Notes: generated by a model from the letters alone, not told the origin. Shown: positions 1 through 7,976, numbered from the stretch's first letter. The stretch: 11,803 nucleotides of DNA from Candidatus Thalassarchaeaceae archaeon (GCA_013329905.1 DUJH01000038.1:1-11803), one strand, 5' to 3'. A program made the numbers and translations.

Positions 1-3000
1 ACTCCACCGAGTGGAACTGGCTCAGCTAATGATTGGGCGCACTACATTTTATCCACTGGTGATATTTACGAATCACTCGGCTTCGAGGATTCGGGTGCCA
101 ATGCACCAACAGTGAGCGATGCTCCCGGTTGGTCTCGCAACCCGACTTCAGGTAGCAATGCCAACAAGTGGTCCCTTGGACAATTGGGAAGTCAAGCTGG
201 ACCCTCCACGATGGAGCCATCATTCCCTTACGTTTACGGAGTAAATCTGAACGGCAATTACGGTAACCAAGCCGATGCATATCTTACCAGTCCCTCCTAT
301 GAAATCCCAGCAAACAGCTCAGCCACTCTAACTTTCGAGAAGTGGGTCTGTACGGAGAATTATTGGGACGCTATCGGCCTATACATCAAGGTAAATAACG
401 GGGCATGGCAATACTTCGACCCTGGAATCACAGGTTGGTATGACGGCTCTGTCGGTTATTCGGGCAATGGGATGTACGGCAATGATGCTTGGATGGGCGG
501 AGATTGCGGGCAAGATGAATTCGAGAACCGACAGGCTTCCCTCTCCCAATACGCTGGAGATACTGTAAAATTCCGATTCAGGATTTATACCGATTTCTCA
601 GTCATGTACCAAGGTGGATACGTCGATGATTTCGGCATACTAATCCCTAATTATTCCGCTGGAGGTTCATGGACCAGTCCACCAATTGATCTGACTTCAG
701 TTGATGAATTCAATCTCGGATGGTTAGATATCGATGCACTGGTTCCAACCAACACCTCAATCACAGGCACTCTGATTGACACTTCAACCGGAGCGGTTGT
801 GAATGGATTGGAGGACGTAGCATTCCCTATATCGCTAGCAGGAGTCGATTCCGCACTGCATGATAGCGTCAAGGTCGAAGTCAATCTTGACAGCCTAGAT
901 CCAGAAGCCTCACCTCGAATCAAGAAGATCTCGTTAGGAGGCAAGAGATTCCTCAGTGCCGATTCCTTCGATACTAACGGCTGGGATATGAGTCCAAGTG
1001 TGGAGGTTGTCGACGGATTGCTCAACGCAACGACAATCTCAGGCACAATTACATCGGATTACATCCATTCGTCTCGTCCAATCAAGAGCATCGATGTATC
1101 TGGTAATACTTCGAGCGGAATTTCAGTCACCGCCTATGATGAGAACGGCAACCAAATCGGTACGAGTGGAGCGGGTGGAGTAGGATTCACCTACCCAGTA
1201 ACTGGATTCTCACTCTCTATCGCTCTACCAACCAATGGCTGGATTGATCGAATGGTTATGACCGCGGAATTTGCTGAACCTGCAAAGAATCCGTCATTGG
1301 ATGTACTCGATGATGATTCAACAGAATGGTCATTCCCAATGGGCGATGATTACGGCCATTATGGATGGCAGTCTCTAATCAGTGGAGATTCTGAGGTGGT
1401 GAGTTCCACTCTTGATTTGGATGGAACCAATCCCGCTTCGGTCACAGTGAGAATCCCAACCTCTGCATCATTGTACGGTGGAATCATCACTATTGCGTCT
1501 CAATCTGCCGATGGCTTCGCGGCCGCAGTAAGCGTCTCCGTTGAAGGTGCAAGCCAATCTAGCGGCTCTGAAAATTACGTATTCTACAATACTTTGAACG
1601 TCGCTCAACTAGGTGCAATTGCTGCTCAAGGCACGAGCCACACGGACTACGATACTGGTAGAGAGTGGCGCGACATCAACATCGAGGTTGATTCGAATAG
1701 TGCGCAGACGGTCAGTCTATCGAGACTCGGAATTGGCTACTTATTGTTTGAGAACGTATCTGGTCTAGGTCCGTCTGTGGCTGCTTATCACGATGCTCAA
1801 ACCACCGATGATCCACCTCCTGAATTGGTCAATATTCCAGTATCGATTTCTGCGGAAGCAGGGATTCTCACTGTCGATGGTGACCTGAAGTTCGATTATA
1901 TCATCACAAACAGAGATTTCCAAGTTCCAAATACCTTCTACCCCCGTGGAACTCCGTATTCGATTACAACGAAGCACCATCACTTGCATGACAATACACA
2001 ACTCTCCGAAATTACCCTCCGAGGACAGGCGTCCGACGGACAAGTAATCGAATTCGTTGCCTACAATGGCGCCGATGGACTCTGGGGTGCTGGTGCAGAT
2101 TCGGTGACGTTGAGTCAGGTGCGTGGAGATAGCGTTCTCGTGTTGAACACCTCCGCGACAACAATCACTGAATCTGTTCACAACGATGGCTACACTGACA
2201 TCACTGTCGCTTGGGTCTTCGATATCTCATGGAATTGGGACGATGTTGAATCTATCCGCTGGGTGGCAAAGGCCTTGGACAGCGCTGGAGAAACTGTCTG
2301 GCCTGCCGTATCTCACAGTGGTCAGTCTGGAAGAAAGGCCGTAGAGAACGATCTACAGGTCGACACCTTCGAGGTTCGAGATCAGTTCGGTAGATTGCTT
2401 TCGAATCAGTACTCGACATTCTATCCGTACCCAATCATCGAAGGAAGTATCCTCAACATCACAGGTAATGTAAGATTCCAAGATTCCACCGATAACCGCC
2501 CAATTGGAGATGACTTCCAAGTCAGATTGAACCTCTCAGGCAGCCTGATTATGCTGGATTCTGCTGATGGTGGTGAGTTTAGTGGAATCGTCAACACACC
2601 TTCAAGCACTGGCGATGTAACTGCCTCTCCTGAACTATTCCGAGTAGGACCGTTGGGAGGAGCCATAGGAGCTCTTGATGTCTCTGGAGTTGCTACCGTA
2701 GTTACGATTCGTCAGGACTCAAACCCACCAATCGCGGGGCAAATCGAGGTCAACACTCCGACCGGTCTCACTCGCGCTCACGGTAAGGTCTGGGACCCTA
2801 CCGTGCCGTTGAGCATGTTCGTGACTATCCAAGAGGCTGAGGCTCGTGGTGAGACTCTGACTCTGCACTACTGGCGCGCCGATGTAGATGACCTCAATGG
2901 AGACGGAATCGCCGATGTGGATGAATACCTCTCGCAGACCCAACCACTTAGTTCTGGGATGACTGGAGAACAGCAAGTCAACTTCGCCGGTATCGATGCC

Positions 3001-4917
3001 TCCGGTCAATCATTCAACAGTCCAGTTCATGTCTATCTTGAAGGGACTGATTGGGCCGGTTTGACCTACCAAGATGGAGGCACAGGAGGTGGCCCGGGTG
3101 CAGATGATGCATGGGCTACCATCATCATCGCTACCGATGAGCCTACAACTCTGGTAAACGGTGGATTCGCACTGGACCGTGAAACGGGATATCTGCTAGC
3201 AGGAGTCCCTCACACGTTTAGGATGCAGATTAACGAACCTAACGGCTTGCACACGTTGGACAATGTCAGTGTAATGCTTTGTGGAGACCGAATAGACAAC
3301 CTCGGTAAGTTCACCTACAATCCATCCAATGGGGAAATCTGGACGGCTGACGATTCGATGGTATCACCACTCACAGTTCAGACGCAGCAAATCACCTCGG
3401 CAGTGGTTGAATTGGCGATGATGTTCCAACTCTCCTGGCAATTCCCGTGGGAAGACGGCCAATATGGTTGCAAACCAGGTGTGAGCATCATGGATGACAT
3501 AACCGAGGTTGCCTACCAGAACAATATCGGCGAGTTGACTTGGGAATTGGACAACAGTCTATCGGCTATTCCATCCGAAATGGTCGACATCACGCCACCC
3601 GTTGTCGAACCGCAAGATTTGCACCTCTATCTCAGACAAGGGGATGAATTAGAATTGAGTGGCGAAATCTACTATTCAGGATCTGGTGTCGTAATGACTA
3701 CGATTCCTGACGATCTTGAGGTTGAGATGAAGATTATTTATGGAACTCAAGAAATCAAATCCGTCGCCGAAGTGAATGAAGACGGAACTTGGGTGACTTC
3801 AATGACGCTGCCGATGCGAGTTCCTCTCAATCCAACGATGGGGTTGACTACTTCGGTTCTCAATTTACCAGGCCAGGGAGTCTCTACAATCAATGAGGAT
3901 GCGCAGGTAACTGTAGACAGCATATCACCAACCGTTCTCTTCGATCAGACGAATTATCCTGATTCATCTCTAACGACCTTGGAATCTGACCTTCTAGAGG
4001 AGGTTTTGGTAACAGTAACCATAATTGATGAAATTGGTATGTCAGACGATGATCTCGAAGTCGCGTGGGTATTCCTGCGAAATAATTTGCCAGTCGCTGG
4101 AACAGAGGACATTGGGGCCCTCTCGTTGATTATCGACGATGATGGCCGTGATATCTTCCAAGGCAAGTTGGACTTCACCCCAGCCCTCGAAGGATTTGAG
4201 GTCGCAAATGGTGACCGTATTCTCTTCTGGGTCACATCGACCGACCGGGCTGGAAATGAAATCCAAGGGTTGGGTAGCGATGACACCCCGCGCACAGTCG
4301 CCCTGAGAATCATGCAATTCGTCCCATCACTGGACAATGTCGTGGTCACTCCAAAGGACCCATACCCCGACACAACCGTTACAATCGAAACCTTCTGGAG
4401 TAATAGTGGAAAGCGCGATGGAACGATTGAGATCAACCTCTACGAATTGACTGGGGATAGCAAGTGGCGGTCTGAGAGTAACACGATCGACCTCGACCTT
4501 CCGGCTGAGACCTCATCCGTCTACGCGCGATTCGAGTGGATTGCTGGAGACCCTGGTCAGCCGGTTCTCTACATCATCGTCGACGATGATTTCGACAACC
4601 CAGCACACGCAATTCCTGGCATATTAGTCCAGCAGGTGATTACAGAAGATGCTGGAGATGACGAGATGATGACATGGGTCATTATCGGCGGAGTATTCCT
4701 TGTTGCGGTGGCGATGGTTGGATTCTTCGTCAACCGTTCACGTTCCGAGGATGACGAGTATTACTACGAAGATGACGAAGATTCGTATTACGAAGAGGAT
4801 TGGGAGTACGAGGATGAAGAATCAGATGAAGAGGAAGCCGATGAGGCATCCGACGCCGATGAAGCTGAGGATGAGGACGCCGATGAGGCATCCGACGACG
4901 ACTCAGATGAAGAGTGA
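1..4917 (+). CDS. Giant secreted surface protein, 3' part, with C-terminal membrane anchor and acidic tail
   Basis: The frame is open from the first base, so the true start and any signal peptide lie upstream; 1638 residues are visible. Residues about 70-215 look like a MAM/jelly-roll domain of the type found in immune-inhibitor-A peptidases: a YLTSPS strand near 94, two Cys, the block SQYAGDTVKFRFRIYTD and a closing YVDDFG near 207. A long run of beta-rich, Asp/Gly/Ser/Thr-rich sequence follows. It includes an EF-hand/dockerin-like calcium loop at 964-975 (D964, N966, D968, D972, E975), Ig-like modules around 1321-1430 and a CARDB-like module around 1441-1547. A single hydrophobic helix (about 1556-1577) is followed by NRSRS and a 56-residue tail with 38 Asp/Glu, six Tyr and no Lys/Arg. 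The topology suggests most of the protein is outside the cell and the tail inside. No catalytic site is visible; a peptidase or other enzyme could lie upstream. Adhesion, polymer binding or cell-surface structure are possible roles, all inference. The spurious GTG at 112 is not the start. Confidence 0.85.
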   Translation, partial: TPPSGTGSANDWAHYILSTGDIYESLGFEDSGANAPTVSDAPGWSRNPTSGSNANKWSLGQLGSQAGPSTMEPSFPYVYGVNLNGNYGNQADAYLTSPSYEIPANSSATLTFEKWVCTENYWDAIGLYIKVNNGAWQYFDPGITGWYDGSVGYSGNGMYGNDAWMGGDCGQDEFENRQASLSQYAGDTVKFRFRIYTDFSVMYQGGYVDDFGILIPNYSAGGSWTSPPIDLTSVDEFNLGWLDIDALVPTNTSITGTLIDTSTGAVVNGLEDVAFPISLAGVDSALHDSVKVEVNLDSLDPEASPRIKKISLGGKRFLSADSFDTNGWDMSPSVEVVDGLLNATTISGTITSDYIHSSRPIKSIDVSGNTSSGISVTAYDENGNQIGTSGAGGVGFTYPVTGFSLSIALPTNGWIDRMVMTAEFAEPAKNPSLDVLDDDSTEWSFPMGDDYGHYGWQSLISGDSEVVSSTLDLDGTNPASVTVRIPTSASLYGGIITIASQSADGFAAAVSVSVEGASQSSGSENYVFYNTLNVAQLGAIAAQGTSHTDYDTGREWRDINIEVDSNSAQTVSLSRLGIGYLLFENVSGLGPSVAAYHDAQTTDDPPPELVNIPVSISAEAGILTVDGDLKFDYIITNRDFQVPNTFYPRGTPYSITTKHHHLHDNTQLSEITLRGQASDGQVIEFVAYNGADGLWGAGADSVTLSQVRGDSVLVLNTSATTITESVHNDGYTDITVAWVFDISWNWDDVESIRWVAKALDSAGETVWPAVSHSGQSGRKAVENDLQVDTFEVRDQFGRLLSNQYSTFYPYPIIEGSILNITGNVRFQDSTDNRPIGDDFQVRLNLSGSLIMLDSADGGEFSGIVNTPSSTGDVTASPELFRVGPLGGAIGALDVSGVATVVTIRQDSNPPIAGQIEVNTPTGLTRAHGKVWDPTVPLSMFVTIQEAEARGETLTLHYWRADVDDLNGDGIADVDEYLSQTQPLSSGMTGEQQVNFAGIDASGQSFNSPVHVYLEGTDWAGLTYQDGGTGGGPGADDAWATIIIATDEPTTLVNGGFALDRETGYLLAGVPHTFRMQINEPNGLHTLDNVSVMLCGDRIDNLGKFTYNPSNGEIWTADDSMVSPLTVQTQQITSAVVELAMMFQLSWQFPWEDGQYGCKPGVSIMDDITEVAYQNNIGELTWELDNSLSAIPSEMVDITPPVVEPQDLHLYLRQGDELELSGEIYYSGSGVVMTTIPDDLEVEMKIIYGTQEIKSVAEVNEDGTWVTSMTLPMRVPLNPTMGLTTSVLNLPGQGVSTINEDAQVTVDSISPTVLFDQTNYPDSSLTTLESDLLEEVLVTVTIIDEIGMSDDDLEVAWVFLRNNLPVAGTEDIGALSLIIDDDGRDIFQGKLDFTPALEGFEVANGDRILFWVTSTDRAGNEIQGLGSDDTPRTVALRIMQFVPSLDNVVVTPKDPYPDTTVTIETFWSNSGKRDGTIEINLYELTGDSKWRSESNTIDLDLPAETSSVYARFEWIAGDPGQPVLYIIVDDDFDNPAHAIPGILVQQVITEDAGDDEMMTWVIIGGVFLVAVAMVGFFVNRSRSEDDEYYYEDDEDSYYEEDWEYEDEESDEEEADEASDADEAEDEDADEASDDDSDEE
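4837..4896 (+). repeat. Direct repeat pair inside the acidic tail
   Basis: An identical 18-base unit (gccgatgaggcatccgac) occurs at 4837-4854 and again at 4879-4896, in the same frame and 42 bases apart. Each copy encodes ADEASD, and the intervening codons are also Asp/Glu/Ala. The pair suggests that the acidic tail grew by local duplication or slippage, and its length may differ between strains. Confidence 0.8.
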
Positions 4918-5002
4918 ATCTCAGATTCTGTAATTCTCTGTCTTCTGGCGCTCTTAGGCGAGTCGTCGAAACCTACTCCGGCCGAGAGGCTGACCTATCG
5001 AG

Positions 5003-5008
5003 TTTATA
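5003..5008 (+). promoter_or_regulatory. Possible archaeal TATA box for the microprotein gene
   Basis: The hexamer TTTATA is the most TATA-like sequence in the spacer between the giant protein and the microprotein. Archaeal transcription normally starts about 25 bases downstream, which would be near 5031-5036 and leave a leader of 35-40 bases before the ATG at 5070. The purine-rich BRE expected upstream is weak. The call rests on position and sequence only. Confidence 0.4.
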
Positions 5009-5034
5009 GACCCCAGAAAGTGGAACCTATCGTT

Positions 5035-5053
5035 GAGGGAAGTCAATTCTCTC
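5035..5053 (+). promoter_or_regulatory. Short hairpin in the leader of the microprotein gene
   Basis: GAGGGAA at 5035-5041 can pair with TTCTCTC at 5047-5053 around a five-base loop (gtcaa). This gives seven pairs including one G-U. If the TATA box at 5003 is used, the stem sits almost at the 5' end of the mRNA and ends 16 bases before the start codon. It could stabilise the 5' end or influence ribosome access. It could equally be the end of a terminator for the upstream gene, but no T-tract follows. It may also be chance. Confidence 0.35.
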
Positions 5054-5069
5054 GCATGGGGATGGGGAT

Positions 5070-5240
5070 ATGAAAGAGCAGAGCAATGAGGTCACTGTAG
5101 AGGAATTGAAGGACGAGGTAGAAGATCTCAGAACGCTTGTTCACACCCTTCTGACGATAATTATGGAAGAGGCGGATGGTGTCCAATCGGGCGCCACCCC
5201 ACAGATACCCAATCAGCCAAAACGCGGCTACTGTATGTGA
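5070..5240 (+). CDS. 56-residue coiled-coil microprotein, function unknown
   Basis: ATG at 5070 to TGA at 5238-5240 gives 56 residues. Residues 8-36 form a strong amphipathic helix whose hydrophobic positions V10, L13, V17, L20, V24, L27 and I31 follow a perfect 3-4 heptad spacing, as in a short dimeric coiled coil or leucine zipper. Charged residues fill the other positions. A Pro/Gln/Asn-rich linker leads to a short basic end, PKRGYCM, with a Cys near the carboxyl terminus. There is no signal peptide or membrane helix. The G-rich stretch before the ATG is not a clear Shine-Dalgarno site; a TATA box and hairpin lie upstream. It ends 33 bases from the convergent DNA glycosylase stop. No family was recognised. 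The heptad regularity and the ordered promoter-leader-ORF layout argue that it is real. Dimerisation, or acting as a partner subunit, is inference. Confidence 0.6.
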   Translation: MKEQSNEVTVEELKDEVEDLRTLVHTLLTIIMEEADGVQSGATPQIPNQPKRGYCM

Positions 5241-5273
5241 GCAGCAAACCAATTTGCAGGCTCTATCGTTCAC

Positions 5274-5903
5274 TCAGTATTCGATGGGTTCGGGATCAAT
5301 CATTCTCCACATATACCATGATCCGAGGGTCCGGTAAGGCCTCCACTTCTCTGCAATCCCGTTCAATTGGGGCTTGCTCAAAGTCTCTCCCGAATTGTAA
5401 ACTCGCTCCATGCCTCTGACGACGCCGATGTCATCGATGGGGAATATATCAGGGCGTAGAAGTGAGAAAATCAAAATCATCTCTGCAGTCCAACGTCCTA
5501 CTCCGCGAAGCGCGATGAGCTTCTCGAGAATATCTTCATCGCTCATCGAGTCCCAATCAAGCGTATGCAATTCGTCTTTCCAAGCCTGGGCTATTCCAAC
5601 GATATATTCGGCCTTGCGATTGGAGAGGCCAACCGAGCGTAATTCCTCATGCGTACGCAGGAGAATAGAATCGTCGGTCATCGGGCCGACTAGGTCGCAC
5701 AGTCGATCCCATACGGCGGCAGCGGCCTTAGTCGAAATTTGTTGACCAACAATCGATTTGACGAGGGTGGCGAATAGGTCACCGCGTGAAGTTAGAGGTG
5801 GTTCTTCTCGGTCTGCGACGACCTTGGCGATGGATGAGTCAGAGTTGCAAAGTTCGACCTTCGCCTGTTCCCACCAATCTGGAGTGGCACCGGCCTGAAC
5901 CAT
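5274..5903 (-). CDS. alkA: DNA-3-methyladenine glycosylase, AlkA/HhH-GPD family
   Basis: The 209-residue protein has the full core of the helix-hairpin-helix-GPD base-excision glycosylases. IVGQQISTKAA (51-61) is the characteristic early helix. LRGVGRWTAE (132-141) is the hairpin that holds DNA backbone phosphates. FPIDDIG (154-160) carries the catalytic Asp, by alignment to E. coli AlkA Asp238 most likely D158. The ending WRPYRTLGSWYMWR is also typical. It is shorter than E. coli AlkA (282 residues) because the N-terminal TBP-like domain is absent, as in the compact yeast Mag1-like enzymes. It should cut the glycosidic bond of alkylated purines such as 3-methyladenine, leaving an abasic site. 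The ATG at 5903 is the first start after an in-frame upstream TGA, and no internal GTG competes near it. The start codon lies in a CATG shared with the opposite strand, so the promoter must sit between this gene and, or inside, the divergent neighbour. Exact lesion range is not predictable. Confidence 0.9.
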   Translation of the reverse strand: MVQAGATPDWWEQAKVELCNSDSSIAKVVADREEPPLTSRGDLFATLVKSIVGQQISTKAAAAVWDRLCDLVGPMTDDSILLRTHEELRSVGLSNRKAEYIVGIAQAWKDELHTLDWDSMSDEDILEKLIALRGVGRWTAEMILIFSLLRPDIFPIDDIGVVRGMERVYNSGETLSKPQLNGIAEKWRPYRTLGSWYMWRMIDPEPIEY

Positions 5904-5949
5904 GACTTGTGCAGGATATCATTCATTATCGCTTGACCGGTGCGCCAGC

Positions 5950-6447
5950 ATGATGGATGGAGCGCAGGCAATGCTGGCTGCGGGACTCCTGTTAACCATC
6001 GCGTTCGCAGGATACGTGATTCTTGACCAAGATTCAACCACCGATGGACTGGCCGACTGGGAAGTTCTCGATGTTTGTCTTGACGACCACGATGGAGCAA
6101 TTTCACACATTCATGCCTCAATTTCTGTGACTATCAGCGGAAACCAAATCGCAGTGCCGAGTAATACTGGGATTCAGGATGAAATGTGTTCCAATGGAAT
6201 GCGGGGGATTCACACGCATGATGATACAGGGCGCTTGCACATCGAGACTCCAGGTGCGATGGATGCTCCAGTCGGGGCTTTCTTCCAAATCTGGGGTGAG
6301 GATTTCGATGAGACTCACATTCTAAACAAAGAGGCGAACGATGTTAACGAAGTCGTGATGTTTGTCAATGGAGTACAGAACTATGATTACGAGAATTATG
6401 TCATGCATGATGGCGATGTAATCGAAATCGAGTATCGCGAGAAGTGA
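5950..6447 (+). CDS. Membrane-anchored His-rich domain protein, possible metal binder
   Basis: From ATG 5950 the protein has 165 residues: a short start (MMDGAQ), one hydrophobic helix (about residues 6-25), then a globular outside domain. That domain has a dense His set: H47, then HIH at H53/H55, Cys80, then IHTHD at H88/H90, and H97 in RLHIETP. These are followed by FFQIWGEDF and a VMFVNG strand. I recognise this layout (HIH, a strand pair, a Cys, HTHD.G..HIE.P, then FF.IWG) as a conserved uncharacterised domain of secreted or anchored proteins in bacteria and marine archaea, but cannot name the family. The spaced His and Cys suggest binding of copper or another metal; this is inference. 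The frame is open further up to an ATG at 5902, which would overlap the divergent glycosylase start. Starting at 5950 (or 5953) puts the helix at the N-terminus and leaves a 46-base spacer, so I prefer it. The gene converges on rtcB with 28 bases between stops. Confidence 0.75.
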   Translation: MMDGAQAMLAAGLLLTIAFAGYVILDQDSTTDGLADWEVLDVCLDDHDGAISHIHASISVTISGNQIAVPSNTGIQDEMCSNGMRGIHTHDDTGRLHIETPGAMDAPVGAFFQIWGEDFDETHILNKEANDVNEVVMFVNGVQNYDYENYVMHDGDVIEIEYREK

Positions 6448-6475
6448 GACTCGGCATGAGCCTAACCTAGGCGAT

Positions 6476-7948
6476 TCATCCCTTGATTACAGCGAATGGC
6501 CGTAGGCGGGCGACAGGCCTTGCGAGATTCGCTGAAGCGGTCAGGGCAATGACTTCGTCGACGTCTTTGTAGGCATCCGGAGCTTCTTCAGCGAGAACAT
6601 TCGGTGTCTTTGCGCGCACGTGGACGCCCGAAGCTTCGAGTTGAGCTCGAAGTTGGTCTGAATCGATCAGCTTGCGGGCGGCCGTGCGCGAGAGGCGACG
6701 GCCGGCGCCGTGGCAAGATGATGAGAATGCGTCATTGCCGCCCGATTTTGGCCCAGCGAGGACCCATGAGGCTGTCCCCATGTCGCCGGGCACGAGTACT
6801 GGTTGGCCGACGGCGGAGAATCTGCTAGCTAGTTCGGGATGGTCTCCGCCGAGAGCTCTCGTCGCACCTTTGCGGTGGACACAGCATTTGCATGATTTCC
6901 CGTGGACGATGTGATCTTCGACTTTGGCGATATTGTGGCTCACATCGTAGACCACTTCGAGACCCCCATCGCGACCGAGATGACCTCGCAGAACATTCCG
7001 CAGTCTCTGAGTGAGTGCCGAGCGGTTAGCGAATGCATAATTGCCAGCCGCTCGCATTGCATCGAGATAGGCCGCCCCTTCACGGCTGAATATGGGCGCG
7101 GATGCGAGTTGGCGATCGCGCAGTCGGTAATCCCACTTTGGTGCGTACCAATGATCTCCGTCCCGCTGATATTTGCTTTCGATTGCAGCGACGTGCTCGC
7201 TGCAAACTTGGTGACCTAGGCCACGCGAACCTGTGTGAATCATCGCGGTAACTTGTCCTTCTCGCAGGCCATAAGCGGCTGCAGCGCTACCATCCTCTAT
7301 TCTATCGACAACTTGCAATTCGAGGAAGTGATTACCACTACCTAGAGTGCCTAGAGCCTTCATGCCACGCTTTTGGGCACGCTCACCGACATTTCGCTCC
7401 TCGCTCTCAAGCACGCCATTTGACTCGATGGCAGCGAGGTCTTGCACCTCTCCCCATCCCATTTCAACAGCCGCCGAAGCACCTTCTGAAAGCACGGCGG
7501 CCATACTCGTTTCATCCAATATGACTCCACCTTTACTCGAAGCACCGGCCGGAATCTCCCGCGCCAGCATACCAGCCAGCGCTTTCGCATCGATATCATT
7601 GACATCGACATCAAGCGCACAAAGTCGAACTCCGCAATTGATGTCGAATCCAACACCACCTGGAGATATCGCCCCACCGAGCTCACCAGCATCAACATCG
7701 GTGGCAACCACGCCACCAATCGGGAATCCATAACCAAAATGCCAGTCAGCCATAGCCCAGGCTTCCCCTACGATTCCGGGTATTCCAGCAGTATTACACA
7801 ACTGCTCAGGCGAACGGTCGTCAGTATGCCCGGCCATGTGCTCAGCATCGGCTATCAGTAGCGCATCAGTCAGCATTGAACCGTGCTTCGCGATGCGCAT
7901 CCGCCCCGGTCCATCGGGGCTCAGATGCTTCCTCCACTCAGCACTCAT
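6476..7948 (-). CDS. rtcB: RNA-splicing ligase RtcB
   Basis: The 490-residue protein is a complete RtcB, the GTP- and Mn2+-dependent ligase that joins 2',3'-cyclic-phosphate and 5'-OH RNA ends. In archaea it seals tRNA halves after intron removal. Numbered from ATG 7948, the signature ISPGGVGFDINCGVRL carries D102 and C105. Further metal ligands are expected at H207 (GSGNHF), H238 (HTGSRG) and H338 (SHNIAK). The His that becomes guanylylated is H413 in SCHGAGR. Its distance to the C-terminus (77 residues) equals that in the Pyrococcus horikoshii enzyme. HRKGATRA and the PGDMGTASWVL block are intact. There is no intein, although inteins occur in some archaeal RtcBs. The frame extends ten codons upstream to a TTG at 7978, but the ATG matches the family's N-terminus better. 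No archease (the RtcB cofactor) gene is in the window. It is transcribed divergently from alaS. Confidence 0.96.
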   Translation of the reverse strand: MSAEWRKHLSPDGPGRMRIAKHGSMLTDALLIADAEHMAGHTDDRSPEQLCNTAGIPGIVGEAWAMADWHFGYGFPIGGVVATDVDAGELGGAISPGGVGFDINCGVRLCALDVDVNDIDAKALAGMLAREIPAGASSKGGVILDETSMAAVLSEGASAAVEMGWGEVQDLAAIESNGVLESEERNVGERAQKRGMKALGTLGSGNHFLELQVVDRIEDGSAAAAYGLREGQVTAMIHTGSRGLGHQVCSEHVAAIESKYQRDGDHWYAPKWDYRLRDRQLASAPIFSREGAAYLDAMRAAGNYAFANRSALTQRLRNVLRGHLGRDGGLEVVYDVSHNIAKVEDHIVHGKSCKCCVHRKGATRALGGDHPELASRFSAVGQPVLVPGDMGTASWVLAGPKSGGNDAFSSSCHGAGRRLSRTAARKLIDSDQLRAQLEASGVHVRAKTPNVLAEEAPDAYKDVDEVIALTASANLARPVARLRPFAVIKG

Positions 7949-7976
7949 GGCTGATTGGGGGCGTGCCCTCGATTTC

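Noticed and set aside
3954..4436. Minus-strand 160-residue frame inside the giant surface protein gene.
   Set aside because: Ser/Arg-rich shadow translation with no domain; the plus strand continues as coherent Ig-like modules.
4918..5069. Search for a tRNA or a clear transcription terminator in the spacer after the giant gene.
   Set aside because: No cloverleaf or T-loop-like sequence was found, and the pyrimidine-rich stretch at about 4925-4950 lacks a real oligo-T run.
5043..5273. Minus-strand 76-residue frame opposite the microprotein.
   Set aside because: It would begin immediately after the glycosylase stop and lacks a recognisable motif; the plus-strand frame has a regular heptad and promoter-like context.
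6460..6472. GCCTA-N3-TAGGC inverted repeat in the 28-base convergent spacer between the His-rich gene and rtcB.
   Set aside because: Five-base arms, a three-base loop and no T-tract on either strand make it too weak to call a bidirectional terminator.
7347..7733. Long plus-strand frame antisense to rtcB.
   Set aside because: The translation is Ser/Pro/Ala-rich low complexity with no recognisable domain, and the opposite strand encodes highly conserved RtcB motifs.
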